Source: Pomphorhynchus laevis
Lineage: Eukaryota; Acanthocephala; Palaeacanthocephala; Echinorhynchida; Pomphorhynchidae
Length of the DNA stretch: 64,000 nt
Assembly (NCBI GenBank): GCA_012934845.2
Contig: WNNJ02002415.1
Coordinates: 1-64,000, forward strand
Reading direction: 5' to 3'
In this document: piece after piece, positions 37,290 through 49,159 of the stretch
Layout of the letters: every line of letters begins with the position of its first letter
How positions within the stretch are numbered: the stretch's first letter is position 1
Notes under the pieces: generated by a model
The model's input: only the letters and a program-made list of their open reading frames with translations
What the model was told of the DNA's origin: nothing
Database searches by the model: none
Translations under genes and position numbers: made by a program

Positions 37290-37665
37290 AATTAGATCAG
37301 CAAACTGAGTCTAAGTATTTTAGATTATTTATAAATTAAAATAAATGATAAATAAAAGATATAATTAATTTATAAATAATTATAAATATAATAAATTTCA
37401 TATAAGATTTTATATAATTTTTATCAAGTTAAAATTTAAAATTTAAGTATAAAATAAAAGTATAATTTAATACTTTTAAGAAAATAATTTTAATTGAAAT
37501 TTAAAATAAAAGTCAATTTTTATGAATTGACTAATAAATAAGAGAATGTATCATAATAAGGAATAGAGGTCATCAGAATAAACTGCGATGTTATCAGGTT
37601 TATGTTCCTATTCCTCAGCATAGCAGCAGGGCCAAAAACACGATAAGTATGAAATTCATACGAAT
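37290..37665 (-). mobile_element. PLE-B solo tail, divergent
   Basis: Outer end AGATCAGCAAACTGAGTCTA at about 37293, then AT-rich tail and a divergent hammerhead stretch (37560-37640) retaining CTGATGA and GCATAGCAGCAGGGCC in their respective strands. No coding sequence remains. Confidence 0.65.
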
Positions 37666-37683
37666 CGCCTTAAAATCGAAACA

Positions 37684-38350
37684 ATGATCAGGTCAGTATG
37701 GATTTACAATGAACCGCTCGGTGCTCCTTATGGATTTAAGCATCTCGTATCTGACATCTATCAAAAATTTAGAAAAGTCAGAAATTTAAGGCGTAAAGAC
37801 TTGTTATATCATACTCTAAACAGCCGCAATACTTTAAATGTAATCCAAGAATATCAACATTTTTTGAGAACATCGCTAGAGACTTGGAATCTGCTTATAA
37901 ACATACAAAAATTGAAAAAATTCAACTTTTTGTATATTTTTGTAGCAGAAAATATAGGAAAATACAAATTAAAAGACTATTAAGAATGACGGACTATGTG
38001 AATTTAAACCTTGTTTAAGTTCACGATGTAAATGCTGTAAAGGCATGTTGTACACCTCTTAATTTTCGAGCAAATACACTAGTACAAAGTATAAAGTTAA
38101 AGGATCACTATCATGCGAAAGAAAACGTATAGTGTATTTAGCAAGCTGTTTGCCTTACGATATTGTTGTTTTCAATGTCTAAGATATTTAACTTCATTTA
38201 TTAAACGCAAACATAACGCTAGTAAGACGTATTTGCACATTCAAAGCAATCATCCAATGCATGCAAAGTGTAACGTAATAATGAACGAAGCCTTACAAAT
38301 AGATCGAATATGTAGCACAAGTAAAGATAAAAATGATAACATAAAGCTGT
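37684..38350 (+). mobile_element. Penelope-like fragment, other family, broken
   Basis: Frames include LYHTLNSRNTLNVIQEYQ..., then CEFKPCLSSRCKCCKGMLYT, a cysteine knuckle like the one preceding the GIY-YIG domain in Penelope proteins. KVKGSLSCEK follows, then YLHIQSNHPMHAKCNVIMNEALQIDRIC, which parallels the YVHARSGHPNPTKRLILRNEAYRMRKIC thumb region at 1112-2527. The order of blocks appears rearranged and the copy is broken. Confidence 0.5.
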
Positions 38351-38354
38351 TAAA

Positions 38355-39050
38355 TAAATTCAGCTAACTGAGTTTACGTATTTAATATAATTATAAATAA
38401 ATAAATAAATTAATAAAAATAAATAAATAAAAATAATAATGCTAAATCAATAAATCAAAATATAATAATTAGATAATAAATAATTATAAATAATTGTATA
38501 AGATTTCATATAATATATATAAAGTTAAATTGAAATAATAAAAAATTGACAGTTAAAATAAAAGTCAATTTTTATGAATTGACTAATAAATAACATACGT
38601 TGTATCATAATTAGGATTAGTGGTCATCAGGAGGAACTGCTATGCTATCAAGTTTCGGTCTCTATTCTTCGACCCAACATAGCAGCGGGGCCAAATACGT
38701 TCTAATGACGTGTTCCCTCTGATTAAATTTGTTATCTAGTATAATATTCTAATACAAAATATATTTTTTATTATTCATCCATAAAAATTTTCCGCTTATG
38801 ATTTTAAAATTATTTTTTATATTATTGTGCAAATTATTTATATATTTTACTATTTTCTGTTTCATGATACTTTAGTAATTTATTTTAAAATATGTATCTA
38901 TTAAATTATTTAAATGAGTTTGAAGAAAGCTAATATCATAAGATATGGTTGCAATTCTTAAAATTTCATTATTTAATGTATTATATTTTATATTATATGG
39001 TATGCATAAATGCTCGTGCAAATATATGTTTCTTGTAAATTTAAACACTT
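38355..39050 (-). mobile_element. PLE-B tail plus C-terminal coding remnant
   Basis: Outer end TTCAGCTAACTGAGTTTACG, the hammerhead/pseudoknot stretch (38620-38700), then about 90 codons of the RT thumb to C-terminus in minus orientation (GFLQNHLNNLIDTYF and FLHEHLCIPYNIKYN are recognisable), ending at about 39047. Confidence 0.75.
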
Positions 39051-39059
39051 TCTACAAGC

Positions 39060-39900
39060 ACTGTACTTGTAGTTGAGCACAGTTGGTGTCTGTCATAGCT
39101 GTCTTCTTACGTCCATCCATCAACGTCCTTGTGTGCTAAAACTGTTAAATTTGCTGGATTGATCTGGAAATGGATCGATTGTATGTCTCGTTTCTTAATA
39201 GCAATCGATTTATAAAAGTTTACATTCAGTTTGCATTTACGATAAAATATTGCAGTTTCTAACAAAACTAATTTTAGCATTGGTTTACATTCATTGATTT
39301 TTACAGTTTCCAGATACAACAAAATGATGCCGTATACTCATTTATTAATTATATTATGCTTAATTTAATATAAACTTATTTTAAGAAAATATTAAAGAAC
39401 TAATAATTCAGTAAAATTTACATCGCTATATATATCATCTGCAATTATAATATTGTTATAATATTTATCATCGACACTTTATATACATTTTTGTCCAATT
39501 TTTATATCCGCATGTAAACTTTGTAAAGTTTATAGTAAAGATTACAATAAATAGCAGTAAGACTATCAATTATGTAAGTCACCAACTCTGTAATTTTATT
39601 AAAATATATTTTATACGCAATTGTATTCATCATCAGAATTGAAATACGAAATTGCATTCATCATCAAAATTGAGCAATCTTTAGTAAAAAACCCAAGTGC
39701 TTAAAGGCTAAGTTGTTAAGAACGATATGATTTTCGGTAAATTTACTAATCAGTAAAGATTTGTGAATCAGTAAATGATAAGCGTGTCTTATCATTTTTC
39801 GACAAAAATGATTTTCGTAGAATTTTTTATTCCTTATATTAAAGTTTTGGATATGGTAAAATCTTTTCACTGAAAATATACAATACGAAACAAAAATACT
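39060..39900. other. Intergenic, nothing recognised
   Basis: AT-rich sequence with short frames lacking any recognisable domain. Confidence 0.5.
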
Positions 39901-39904
39901 GACT

Positions 39905-40330
39905 AATCAGATCAGCTAACTGAGTTTACATATATAAATTAAAAATAAAGATAAATAATTTTAAATAATTAATAAAATTTTATACAATATAACAATAAAA
40001 TTTATTAAAATTTAAAATAAAAATCATTTTTTATAAATGGACTAATATATAATATACGATGTATTCTAATAAGGATTAGAGGTATTAAGGAGGAACTGCG
40101 ATGTTATCAAGTTTCGGCCCCTATTTATCGACACAACAAAGCAGCTTGATCAAATACGCGCAACTGACGTATTTCCTTTTATGAAATTTGATTATTTAGT
40201 GTACTTTATTCTAATACAGAGCATAGTGTTTATCAACCCATAAAAATTTTCCGCTTAAGAGTTTAAATTTATTTTTAATAATATTGTGTTGATTTATATA
40301 TTTTACTATTTTCTGTTTGATTTTACTTTT
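39905..40330 (-). mobile_element. PLE-B solo tail, decayed
   Basis: Outer end CAGATCAGCTAACTGAGTTT, a decayed hammerhead stretch at 40080-40150, and the start of the C-terminal codons (to about 40330). The GGCCCC block has decayed to GATCAA in element orientation. Confidence 0.65.
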
Positions 40331-40677
40331 ATATTTGTTAAAATTTAGATCACAATATTACTATAATAATAGTTTCTTTCTAGCAAAATAAACCATTTGT
40401 TTAAATAAAAAAATTCTCGAGGCTTATTACATTTATAAAAACTGCAATATTATTAGGCCGAGTAATAAACCTGACTTTACGTTAAATATTTTGTAATTAT
40501 GTTGCAAACGATTCTTTTGTTTAAATAATTTTTTCGATTTTTATAGTAATATTAATTATCAATTTTTTATTTAAAATTTTTTCAAATTTTTTATTTTGAA
40601 TGGAAATATTATCATTAAAAAATATTATATATAATTTTTTAAATAGTTGACACTGATCTATTATTGATAAATAATTA

Positions 40678-40753
40678 TTGGAGCGGGATCAAAGGAAGGA
40701 AGAAATTATTTTTGATATTTCGCTAACTAACGTCAGCATCTTCAGAAAATTAC
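40678..40753 (-). ncRNA. Small hammerhead-type motif of a PLE-related repeat
   Basis: On the minus strand: AATTTT, CTGAAGA (40745-40739), GCTGACGTTAGTTAGC hairpin region, GAA (40721-40719), the palindrome ATAT (40718-40715), C (40714), then AAAAATAATT, which can pair back with AATTTT. The adjacent end reads CCTTTGATCCCGCTCC. Canonical order with palindromic stem III. Confidence 0.55.
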
Positions 40754-41011
40754 AATGTTTAGAATTTATTAAAGTAAAAAACATTGATTAACTATGAATG
40801 TTGAATTTATGAAAAGTGAATCTTCACGCCCATATGCGCTCTTATGCAAACCCGTCTACGGGAAGCATTTGTCTTTTGACTGTCGTAATTATTTTTCTTT
40901 CCGGAATTGTGATGGTAAAAACAATGATAAAAATAAATAAATAAAAACGTATTTAAACAATAAAATTCTATTTTATTTTTTATACAACAAATAATTTACA
41001 TAAGATTTTAT

Positions 41012-41253
41012 TCGTTCACGGCGTATAAACATCGAGAAGCAACAAGAAAATGTTAATCACGAATTTTCAACTATTTCAATAGTCCTTTTCAAGTGATACA
41101 ATTAGTAACAAAGATCATTTAAAACAGAAATATTTAAAACTACTTATTTTTCTTTGTTACTAATTGTATCACTTGAAAAGGACTATTGAAATAGTTAAAA
41201 ATTCGTGATTAACATTTTCTTGCTGCTTCTCGATGTTTATACGCCGTGAACGA
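41012..41253. repeat. Long foldback, about 100-bp arms
   Basis: 41012-41114 is almost the exact reverse complement of 41151-41253, with a 36-base spacer. The arms include GAAAAGGACTATTGAAATAG, which vaguely recalls the CTGAAGA-hairpin-GAAA pattern of PLE ends. They may therefore be two PLE termini in inverted orientation. No coding sequence. Confidence 0.8.
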
Positions 41254-41662
41254 TTAATGAATACATCGAATGTATCAATGGAAAATAAGATTTTAAATTA
41301 AACAAAAAAAACAAAGTAAGTCAAATTCATTCAAAAAATTAAAATTATTCAAAAAATTTTATTTTTACATTATAAAACTTTACATATCTTTTAATAAATA
41401 TATTTTTCAAATATTCATCATTATTAAATTCTTTTTTAATTAATTCTAGAAGCCTTTTTAAAATCTATAACGTTGTTATGGTGGACTATCATTTGAGTAG
41501 AAGTATAGGCCATTCAACACAAACGCGTTGAGCACTACTTACACCTACTCAAACTGATATTTAATCGTCTTGCACGCCAGAACAACGTTATACCTTTTTT
41601 TACTAATTTAAAACATTTTGCCATGTCTGATCTCCAGTGCGGCCTCGATTCCAGTATCCTTA

Positions 41663-42867
41663 TTATAAGATAGATCCCAGTATCCTTATTTGTATCTTCC
41701 GATTCCCCGGAAGAGCACCAAATAATTTAGTATGGCGTCCTGGTTTGCGAAATCTGTGGTGAATGAAATTGCTAATCGTTGGGTTTAACGACAAACCCAA
41801 CTTAGAGAGGAGTCTAGCAATCCCATTCACCACAGATTTCACTATGTCTTCGAATCTCCTGTCAGACAAGGAATCTCTTTTAAACACCAGGGATATATCG
41901 TCCGCATAGATAGTACCACTGGTGTTTCTATCCAAAAGTTTATCCAAGACTCAACTTGTCGTAATCATATAAAGGATTGGCGATAAAGGAGACCCTTGAG
42001 AAAGACCCATGGATAGCTTATACAAGGGACCCTTGTCGTCTTCTAGATAAAAGCTTCTGCTCTCCAAAATTCCCCACATTCGACGCAGAATGGTCAGTGG
42101 AACAACATATCTTCTCAGCGTTTCCATTACTGAGTCGAGTGTGATGTTGTCAAGGCTGCAGACAAGTCAAGAGAATACAGCAGTGCCGGCCGTGAATCCT
42201 TGTTGAGAAAACCCTACAACGCCCTGATTGCTTTTACAGTTCCCCTAACACTACGAAATTCGTGAATGTAGTCACCCAATAATCCACGCGACCCGTAGTG
42301 GCGAGCCAGTTTCCTTGCTAGAGCTCTCTCATAGACCATCATCATATTATTGGATATGGTGTCCTTAGCCGTTGACACCCATTGACACTTTGGAAGAAAT
42401 ATCACTTTCCCGAATTCAATATCTGGCCAGGCTGCTAGCGGTGAAGCTATCATTTTAGCAGCGATTTGCCCTCGGAGTTCCTCGTTGATCAGCTTGATAG
42501 CAGCCGCACACGCCGAGATGCCATTAGATGACGTCTTAGGCGTGATCGGCCACGCATCCAAGAGATCTTCAAGTGTGATATCCTCATCCAATGGGCCAAT
42601 ATGATGGAGAGTAAGCTTTAATCTATTTTGAAGCTGCACATTCTCAGAGCATATCATTGCATTTAAAAGATGTTTCTTTTTCATTTCCTCTAATACAATC
42701 TTAATGCCCTTTGAAGCAATCCACTTGGAAGCTGCTGCTCTCCAAGACCGAAAGGTGGTCTTTCTTATGGATGACCACCATTCTTTTGAGAAAGTGTTGT
42801 AGGACAGCAGCTTTCTTGCATCACGCTTGAACGACTCTTCATCGATTTTATCTTGGAGTCGGCACAT
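41663..42867 (-). mobile_element. LINE reverse transcriptase remnant
   Basis: Minus-strand frames: EWWSSIRKTTFRSW...ASKGIKIVLEEMKKK (42867 onward), NGISACAAAIKLINEELRGQIA, FGKVIFLPKCQW, LLGDYIHEFRSVRGTVKAIRAL, then GLSQGSPLSPILYD at about 41990 and TIYADDISLVF (41920-41885), motif C of RT. The domain is split over at least three frames. It is clearly a non-LTR RT, but the clade is not assigned. Confidence 0.65.
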
Positions 42868-43037
42868 GAGAAACCTTCTCCGATCGGACGGATTAGGATC
42901 AGCTCTTAATCTTCAGATGAGTTTCCTAATGTGAAAGACCTTAGGATTGTACTATGGCAATGGTGGTCGTTTTGTCCGCAGGTGTATATTTGCTGAATTA
43001 TGCAATTCAGCATTAAAATTGTATAAAAAATTATTAT

Positions 43038-46000
43038 TTGAAAAATAATAGCCTCTCTACCGAGGTCACTATCGTAAATGATGACATTGTAATATGCCTG
43101 AGCAGCACTAAGCGGCAACCATGTCGAATATGGACAAACGGACGTCCACATCAGTATTATAGAAACCGGCTCAACATGCAGTCAATTAGTAGCGGAACGA
43201 AACTAATTATAACTGGTTCTCGCTCACCCATGTCCGTATTGACAAAGCAACGATGTGGATCCGAACTTCAACAAAGTATAACTACAGAAAGCCTAAGTGG
43301 CAATATAGGTTGCAACTCTTTTGACACATGTAATAATCATAAAGTGAATGGCACTGAAGGGGAGCTTGATCGCTGTGGCCCGTGGCGTCGTCTGTCCAAC
43401 TCAATTTTGTCAAACTGTGCGCATGTTGAATCTGAATCTAATAAGCGTACACGACATAAGTACTTTGGCAGGTCTTGTTGTGTGTTGTTTGCAAATTTAA
43501 GTGAATCTGCAAGTAGCGTTTCGCAAACTCGTTTGGATAATGACGTTGATGCAGTCAGGACTATTATTTCTACCATGTTTGACTATTCGGATCGAGATTT
43601 TGTGTCCAAATTAACTGTCAGGAGTATATTTCGACTTGGTAATAAAACATCTGATAACCATCCTAGGCTTCTAAAGGCTATCCTCGGATCAACTATTGAA
43701 GCTAAGTCCCTCTTGAATCGAGGATTAAGACTAAAAAATCAACCTGCTCCTCTTTTAAAGGATCTTTATCGCGAAGAGCGTATTTTATTACTTAATGCTA
43801 AGCAGGAGCTTGCACGCCGTCGTTGCAAAGGTGATGCGGATTTGTGTGTCAGAAATTTTCGTGTTTGCCAACGCGAGCCATTTGTGCGTTGGCATCCAAT
43901 CTGCATAAACCTTTGAGTGCTGGTTCTATATCTGTGGGTTCCCTTGTGGATTTCAGTTTGGTGAAAACGGGTATTGCAGCTTCTGCAAATAAGCGTGATC
44001 TTCTCATTGACTATTCTAACATTCGTAGCTTAACTTCTAATCTGGATGATCTTCGTATTATGCTAACTACAAAACATTTTTACACCTTAGCCGTATCTGA
44101 GTCTTAGCTGCATAGTGGGATTGGTGATGTTAAAATTAATATTCAGGGTTATACCGTAACTCGGTCAGATAGGTGTGATATTCGTCGTGGGGGTGGTGTT
44201 GCCATCTATTTAGCTCACGGAGCGGTTGTAGTCAATTCGGTCGAGTACTTCAATAGTGAAGGAACCTTGAGTGCTTGGTGTTAGACGTAATATTATCTGA
44301 ACTTAGATTTTCGCTTGGTGTCCTTTATAGAACTCCTAAATCATCTGGTTTTGACGATGTATTGCGTAATGTGTTTCTTAATTCATGTAAGCATCATCGT
44401 CCTTTCATCCTATCTGGTAATTTTAACATTCCGAGTTATGTGGTTAGTGATGTTGGCGGTTTTAGTATTGATCATTGCAATGCTTCTGAACTTAAATATG
44501 GATATTCTTGACTCACGATTTATTACTCGTTCAATTACTGACCTGTCCTATTAGAGTATGCGGCAATAGTTCATCTATACTTGATCTACTATTTTCTCGA
44601 AATTGTGATCATGTTTGTGACATACGCTATGTATCTCCTCTGGGATTGAGTGACCATGTAACCATTCAATTCGGTATTCGTCCTTCTATGGGGGCTATGA
44701 TGGAGGATGTTGAGCCTAATTTGGTCAAACGGCTGTGGCATAAGGCAGATCACGCAGCACTCTTGACTTATGCAGATTGTATTAACTTTTGTTGTGATGA
44801 CAGTTCAGTTGACAGTTGCTGGCATGCAATTCACGATGAGTTAATTGAAGTTTCAAATAAGTTTGCCCCTAAAATAGTAATCAAGAAACGTTACAACCGC
44901 AGGCCAGTTTGGTTTGACCATGATATCAAGAAAGCACTGTACGAACGAAACCGTTTATTTAAACTATCACGTAATGACCCATCATTCATCTCATCTTTCA
45001 GACAAGCTCGTAATGTTTTTAAACGACTCTGCACTAATAAGTGTGTTCATTATGAGTACGACCTCGTAAATTCGATTGGTCGAAATTCCAAACGTTTTTG
45101 GTCATACATGCGCCAAAGTGGAAATGTTCCCTTGGTATTCCTCACTTGGTTGTTGATCGTTGTCTATTGCCTCATCAGGTCGACATTGCCGAAGAATTTG
45201 CAAATGAATTTACTCTAAGCAGTGTTTCGTCGGTATCCAACATTGATTATGAACCACTAAGCTCTCATGTCAATTGATTCGATCTCAATTACTCAAGATG
45301 AAATATTCGCCAAATTGATTCGGCTGTCGGGGTGCTCATCTGCTGGTCCTGACGACATTCACCCCTTTCTTTTACGTATCTTGAGTGCCCACCTCTCTCG
45401 GCCCTTGGCAATACTGTTTCAGCTCTCTTTAAACTCTCGCAAATTACCGCTCGACAGGAAACGTGCTATGGTAGTACCTGTTTTTAAGAAAGGTGTGCGG
45501 AACTCAGCGATTAAGTACAGTGCTATAAGTTTAACTAGCCATATAAGTAAAACTATAGAGTGTATATTTAACGACAGGATAATGAGTCACTTGGTTGAGT
45601 CCGGACAGATTCGCTCTCAACGGCATGGTTTCAAAAAGGCAGATCTTGTCTGACGAATCTCTTGTGTTCTCGTGAGGCGTGGGTCGCAGAATTATCTCGA
45701 GGTAGCTCTATTGATGCCGTGTTTCTTGATTTTAGTAGACCATTCGATCGCGTGCCTAATTCTCAGTTGATACAAGCATTATTCGATCATGGCATTCTCC
45801 GGATGCTTGTAGCGTGGGTTGTTGATTTTCTGTCATCTATGAACTATATAGTACGGGTTGGTGATTGTTTTTCTTCTCCGCGTAATGTGACTTCAGGGGT
45901 TCCTCAGGGGACTGTGCTTGGCCCACTACTTTTTAACATTTTCATCTACTTTCTGCTGAGTAAACTGCAATGCCAATATCTTGCTTTCGCAGATGACTTG

Positions 46001-46330
46001 AAAGTGTGGAGCATAATTAATTCTCCAAAGGATGTAGAGTTTCTGCAAAGTGATATTGATAAGATAGAAATTTGGAGTAGGCATACAGGAATACTATTGA
46101 ACGTCTCTAAGTGTGTTCACCTTCGTTTCGGGTATAGTTCTGTACCTGCCCAATATACTATAGGATCTCAAATAATTAATTGTGTATCTCATGTACGAGA
46201 CCTTGGTATCATAACTCATTCTTCCTTGAAGTCTAGAATAAACACTGAACGTAGATGCGCGTCTGCCAGAAGAATGTTGTACTTGATAAAAAAACTGCTT
46301 CAAGTTTGTGCCACCCACATGTTTTAAAAT
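43038..46330 (+). mobile_element. CR1/Jockey-like LINE with ORF1, AP endonuclease and RT
   Basis: The ORF1-like part (43038-43916) has CVLFANLSESASSVSQTRLDND, an RRM-like core, IFRLGNKTSDNHPRLLKAIL, LYREERILLLNAKQELARR. The AP-endonuclease part (about 43920-44560) has LLIDYSNIRSLTSNLDDLR, YTVTRSDRCDIRRGGGVAIY and HHRPFILSGNFNIPSY. A linker (44508-45218) has LSDHVTIQF and RRPVWFDHDIKKAL. The RT (45267-46327) has SSAGPDDIHPFLLR, VFLDFSRPFDRVPN, TSGVPQGTVLGPLLFNIF and LAFADDLKVW (motif C, FADD). About five breaks separate the frames, and some motif residues are altered (SRPFD for SKAFD). It is inactive. Confidence 0.85.
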
Positions 46331-46484
46331 CATATTTAATGCACTTGTAAGACCAAGTATTGAGTTCGCGATACAAGCCAGTTTTCCAACGTCCAGTTGA
46401 TTAGTATTGTGCGCAAATCTCTGTTAAAAGAATCTATTTAAATAATTTAAATAGAACTAAATATTTTAAATAGAATTAAATATA

Positions 46485-48690
46485 ATTTAACAGGACTTTT
46501 AAATAATTCTAAAAGTAAAGAAATAATAGGGTCAGATTTAAGTAAATATATTCCGAAAATAATGTATAAACTCCTACCACTAATAGGACGAAAAATTTGT
46601 AATTATAATAAAGAATTAAAATCAATATGTAACGATAATATTAGAAACATAATGGAAACAGAATGCAATTGTAAAAGTCTTAGTTTTGATAAAATAAATG
46701 AACATATATGTACCCATAATCTAGAATTAATTGAAAATTGTGAATTAAGAAAGCTGCTATCAAAAGGGTATAAATATAGATTAAATAACAACAACGACAA
46801 AAATAAAATTTACAGTTCGTTATATAATAACTTAAATGATTACTTTAGTAAGCTTATTAATAGTGAAAGCTCGAATATATCTAAGATTAACATTTGGAAA
46901 GATTATATATTTGATAAAATTAAAAATAAAATGAAAATAACAAACAATTATAAAAGGAAAGATAAAATTAATAAAGATATGTATAAAGAACTTACTACAT
47001 TTAAGGATAACTATATAATAACAACTATTGATAAAGCTAGTAATAACTTTGTCTTCATATGCAAAAAGCTTTATTATGAAATACTAATGAAAGAGGTTAA
47101 TTATAATGATTTAAATGTAAATCCAACATATGAACGTAGTGAGTTGAGTTTAGAAACAATTATTACAAGTCACTGTTCTGTAATGGATAAAAAGGGTATA
47201 AAGGTTGAATTAGATAATAAAACTATACCTATATTATATTGGAATCCAAAATTACATAAAAATCCAATAAAACCCTAGGTTCATATGTAGTGCGTTTAAA
47301 TGTACATTAAAACCACTTTCTGTCTATATGAATAAAATACTTAAAGTAATTAAAGCACATTTTAAAAAATATTGCAAGGTAATCGAAATTAATACTGGTA
47401 TAAAACATTATTTCAGTATTAATTCTACAAAAGAATTTTTAGAACAGACAAAAGGAATAAATTTTCAAAATATAAATACATACGATTTTAGAACGCTTTA
47501 TACAAATCTATGTTTAGTAGATATTAAAGAAGTGTTAGTAAAATTAATTAATCTTATATTCGGAAAAAGATATGCATATATATGTTATAATAATTATAAC
47601 GCCTATCTAACAAAAATTAAACCATCAAATAAATATAAATATATGGATAAAATTGAATTAATAGAATCCTTAAATATTTTGATAAATCAAAATTATTTAA
47701 AAGTAGGGACATCTATATTTAGGCAAGTAAAAGGTGTTCCAATGGGTGGTAATAGTAGCCCAATTATAGCTGACTTGTTTTTAAGCTTTATAGAGTATGA
47801 ATTTGTTCATAACTGTGTAAAAACTAAATCTAAACAATATAAATATATGAAATATATGTTTCGATACATTGATGATATATGTGTATTTAATTCTAATAAT
47901 TTTTATTCAATTAGTGAGCACATTTATCCAGAAAGCCTTATTCTTAGCAAAACCAATATTAATGATAAAGAAGGTGTATATCTAGATATGAACATTAAAT
48001 TAACATTAACTAAAACTACTATTAATTTATATCGTAAAGATGACATATTTAAATTTACAAGAAACATATTTTTGCATGAGCATTCATGCATACCATATAA
48101 TATAAAATATAATACATTAAATAATGAAATTTTAAGAATTGCAACAATATGTAATGATATTGGCTTTCTTCAAAATCATTTAAATAATTTAATAGATACA
48201 TATTTTAAACTAGGTTACTATAAAAATAACATCAAGCAGAAAATAGTAAAATATATAAATCAACACAATAATATAAAGAATAAATTTAAACTCTTAAGTG
48301 GCAAATTTTTATGGATGGATAATAAATAATATACTTTGCATTAGAATAAGATACTAGATAGTTTTATCAGAGGAAATACATCATTAGCATGTATTTGGCC
48401 CCGCTGCTATGTTGGGTAGAGGAGTTAGGGGCCGAAACCTGATAGCATAGCAGTTCCTCCTGATGACCTCTAATTCTTATTCTGATACAACGTCTGTTAT
48501 TTATTAGTCAATTCATAAAAATGACGTTTATTTTTAATTTCATTTTTTAACTTGATTTAAATTATAGAAAATCTAAAAACAATTATTAATTTTATTATTT
48601 AATTATTAAATTTTGATTTAGCATTATTATGTTTTGTTTATTTTATAATTATATTAAATACGTAGACTCAGTTAGCTGATTTAATTATCT
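46485..48690 (+). mobile_element. PLE-B, most complete copy (endonuclease-less Penelope-like RT)
   Basis: Two long open stretches (46562-47278 and 47328-48329) cover most of the protein, with about one break. The N-terminal region has CNDNIRNIMETECNCKSLSF, KMKITNNYKRKDKINKDMY, TTIDKASNNFVFICKKLYYE and LYWNPKLHKNPIKP. The RT has TYDFRTLYTNL (motif A), VKGVPMGGNSSPIIADLF (motif B), MFRYIDDICVFN (motif C) and GVYLDMNIKL, with a thumb region to the LWMDNK end. No GIY-YIG domain follows. Among Penelope-like elements, endonuclease-lacking lineages are known. The 3' tail (48330-48690) ends in GACTCAGTTAGCTGATTTAA and carries a hammerhead/pseudoknot stretch. The 5' UTR is truncated. Confidence 0.88.
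48397..48473 (+). ncRNA. Hammerhead-like/pseudoknot RNA in the PLE-B 3' tail
   Basis: Order: GGCCCC (48397-48402), CTGCTATG (stem III 3' strand, 48404-48411), GGGT, A48418 (cleavage base), GAGGAG (stem I, 48419-48424), TTAGGGG+CC (stem II, 48425-48433), GAA, ACC...CATAGCAG (stem III 5' strand, 48437-48453), TTCCTC (stem I, 48454-48459), CTGATGA (48460-48466), CCTCTAA (stem II, 48467-48473). The strand order is a rotation of that in the 2.9, 36, 50.7 and 54 kb repeats. GGGGCC can instead pair with the upstream GGCCCC, interleaved with CTGCTATG/CATAGCAG to form a pseudoknot. The stretch is repeated in about a dozen tails in this window. Confidence 0.65.
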
Positions 48691-49159
48691 GCTTGCGTCG
48701 AATTTGTGCATAAATCTCATTTTTGAATCTTGTTTGTTTAATGATTTCTTTCTGTATTTTTAACAATTCGGGTCCTGAAACACCATTTATAATAAGCGAG
48801 CATATTCTTACTGAATTTGTGTAATCCGAAAACGCGCGCAAAGTCCTACAGCGTATTGCTTTCCTACAATTGAATGCCCATACATCCTAGGCAAATGCTT
48901 GTATCGTCTAAAAGGTGTCGTAGGTTTTACGATTTGCCAAGCAACGCCGCATTGTATCCGAGGTTTCCGGTCCTCCAGATGACGACCAGAAATTGATGGC
49001 GCTCGAGCGACAGAGGAGACGATGGCATCGAATACGACAATACTATTGCGCGACGAAGACGGCGATAACCTATGCGACTTTTCCATAAACTAACTATGAT
49101 TATTTTTGTAATACTTTCCTTTTTGATGAAAACATAATTTACTTAAAAAATGCGTTCCA

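Noticed and set aside
39107-39870. Two short minus-strand frames
   Set aside because: No similarity recognised and composition matches the AT-rich background.
48397-48460. HDV-type ribozyme in the PLE-B tail
   Set aside because: The GGCCCC/GGGGCC and CTGCTATG/CATAGCAG pseudoknot recalls HDV P1/P2, but there is no convincing P3 or P4 and no catalytic C in the right place.
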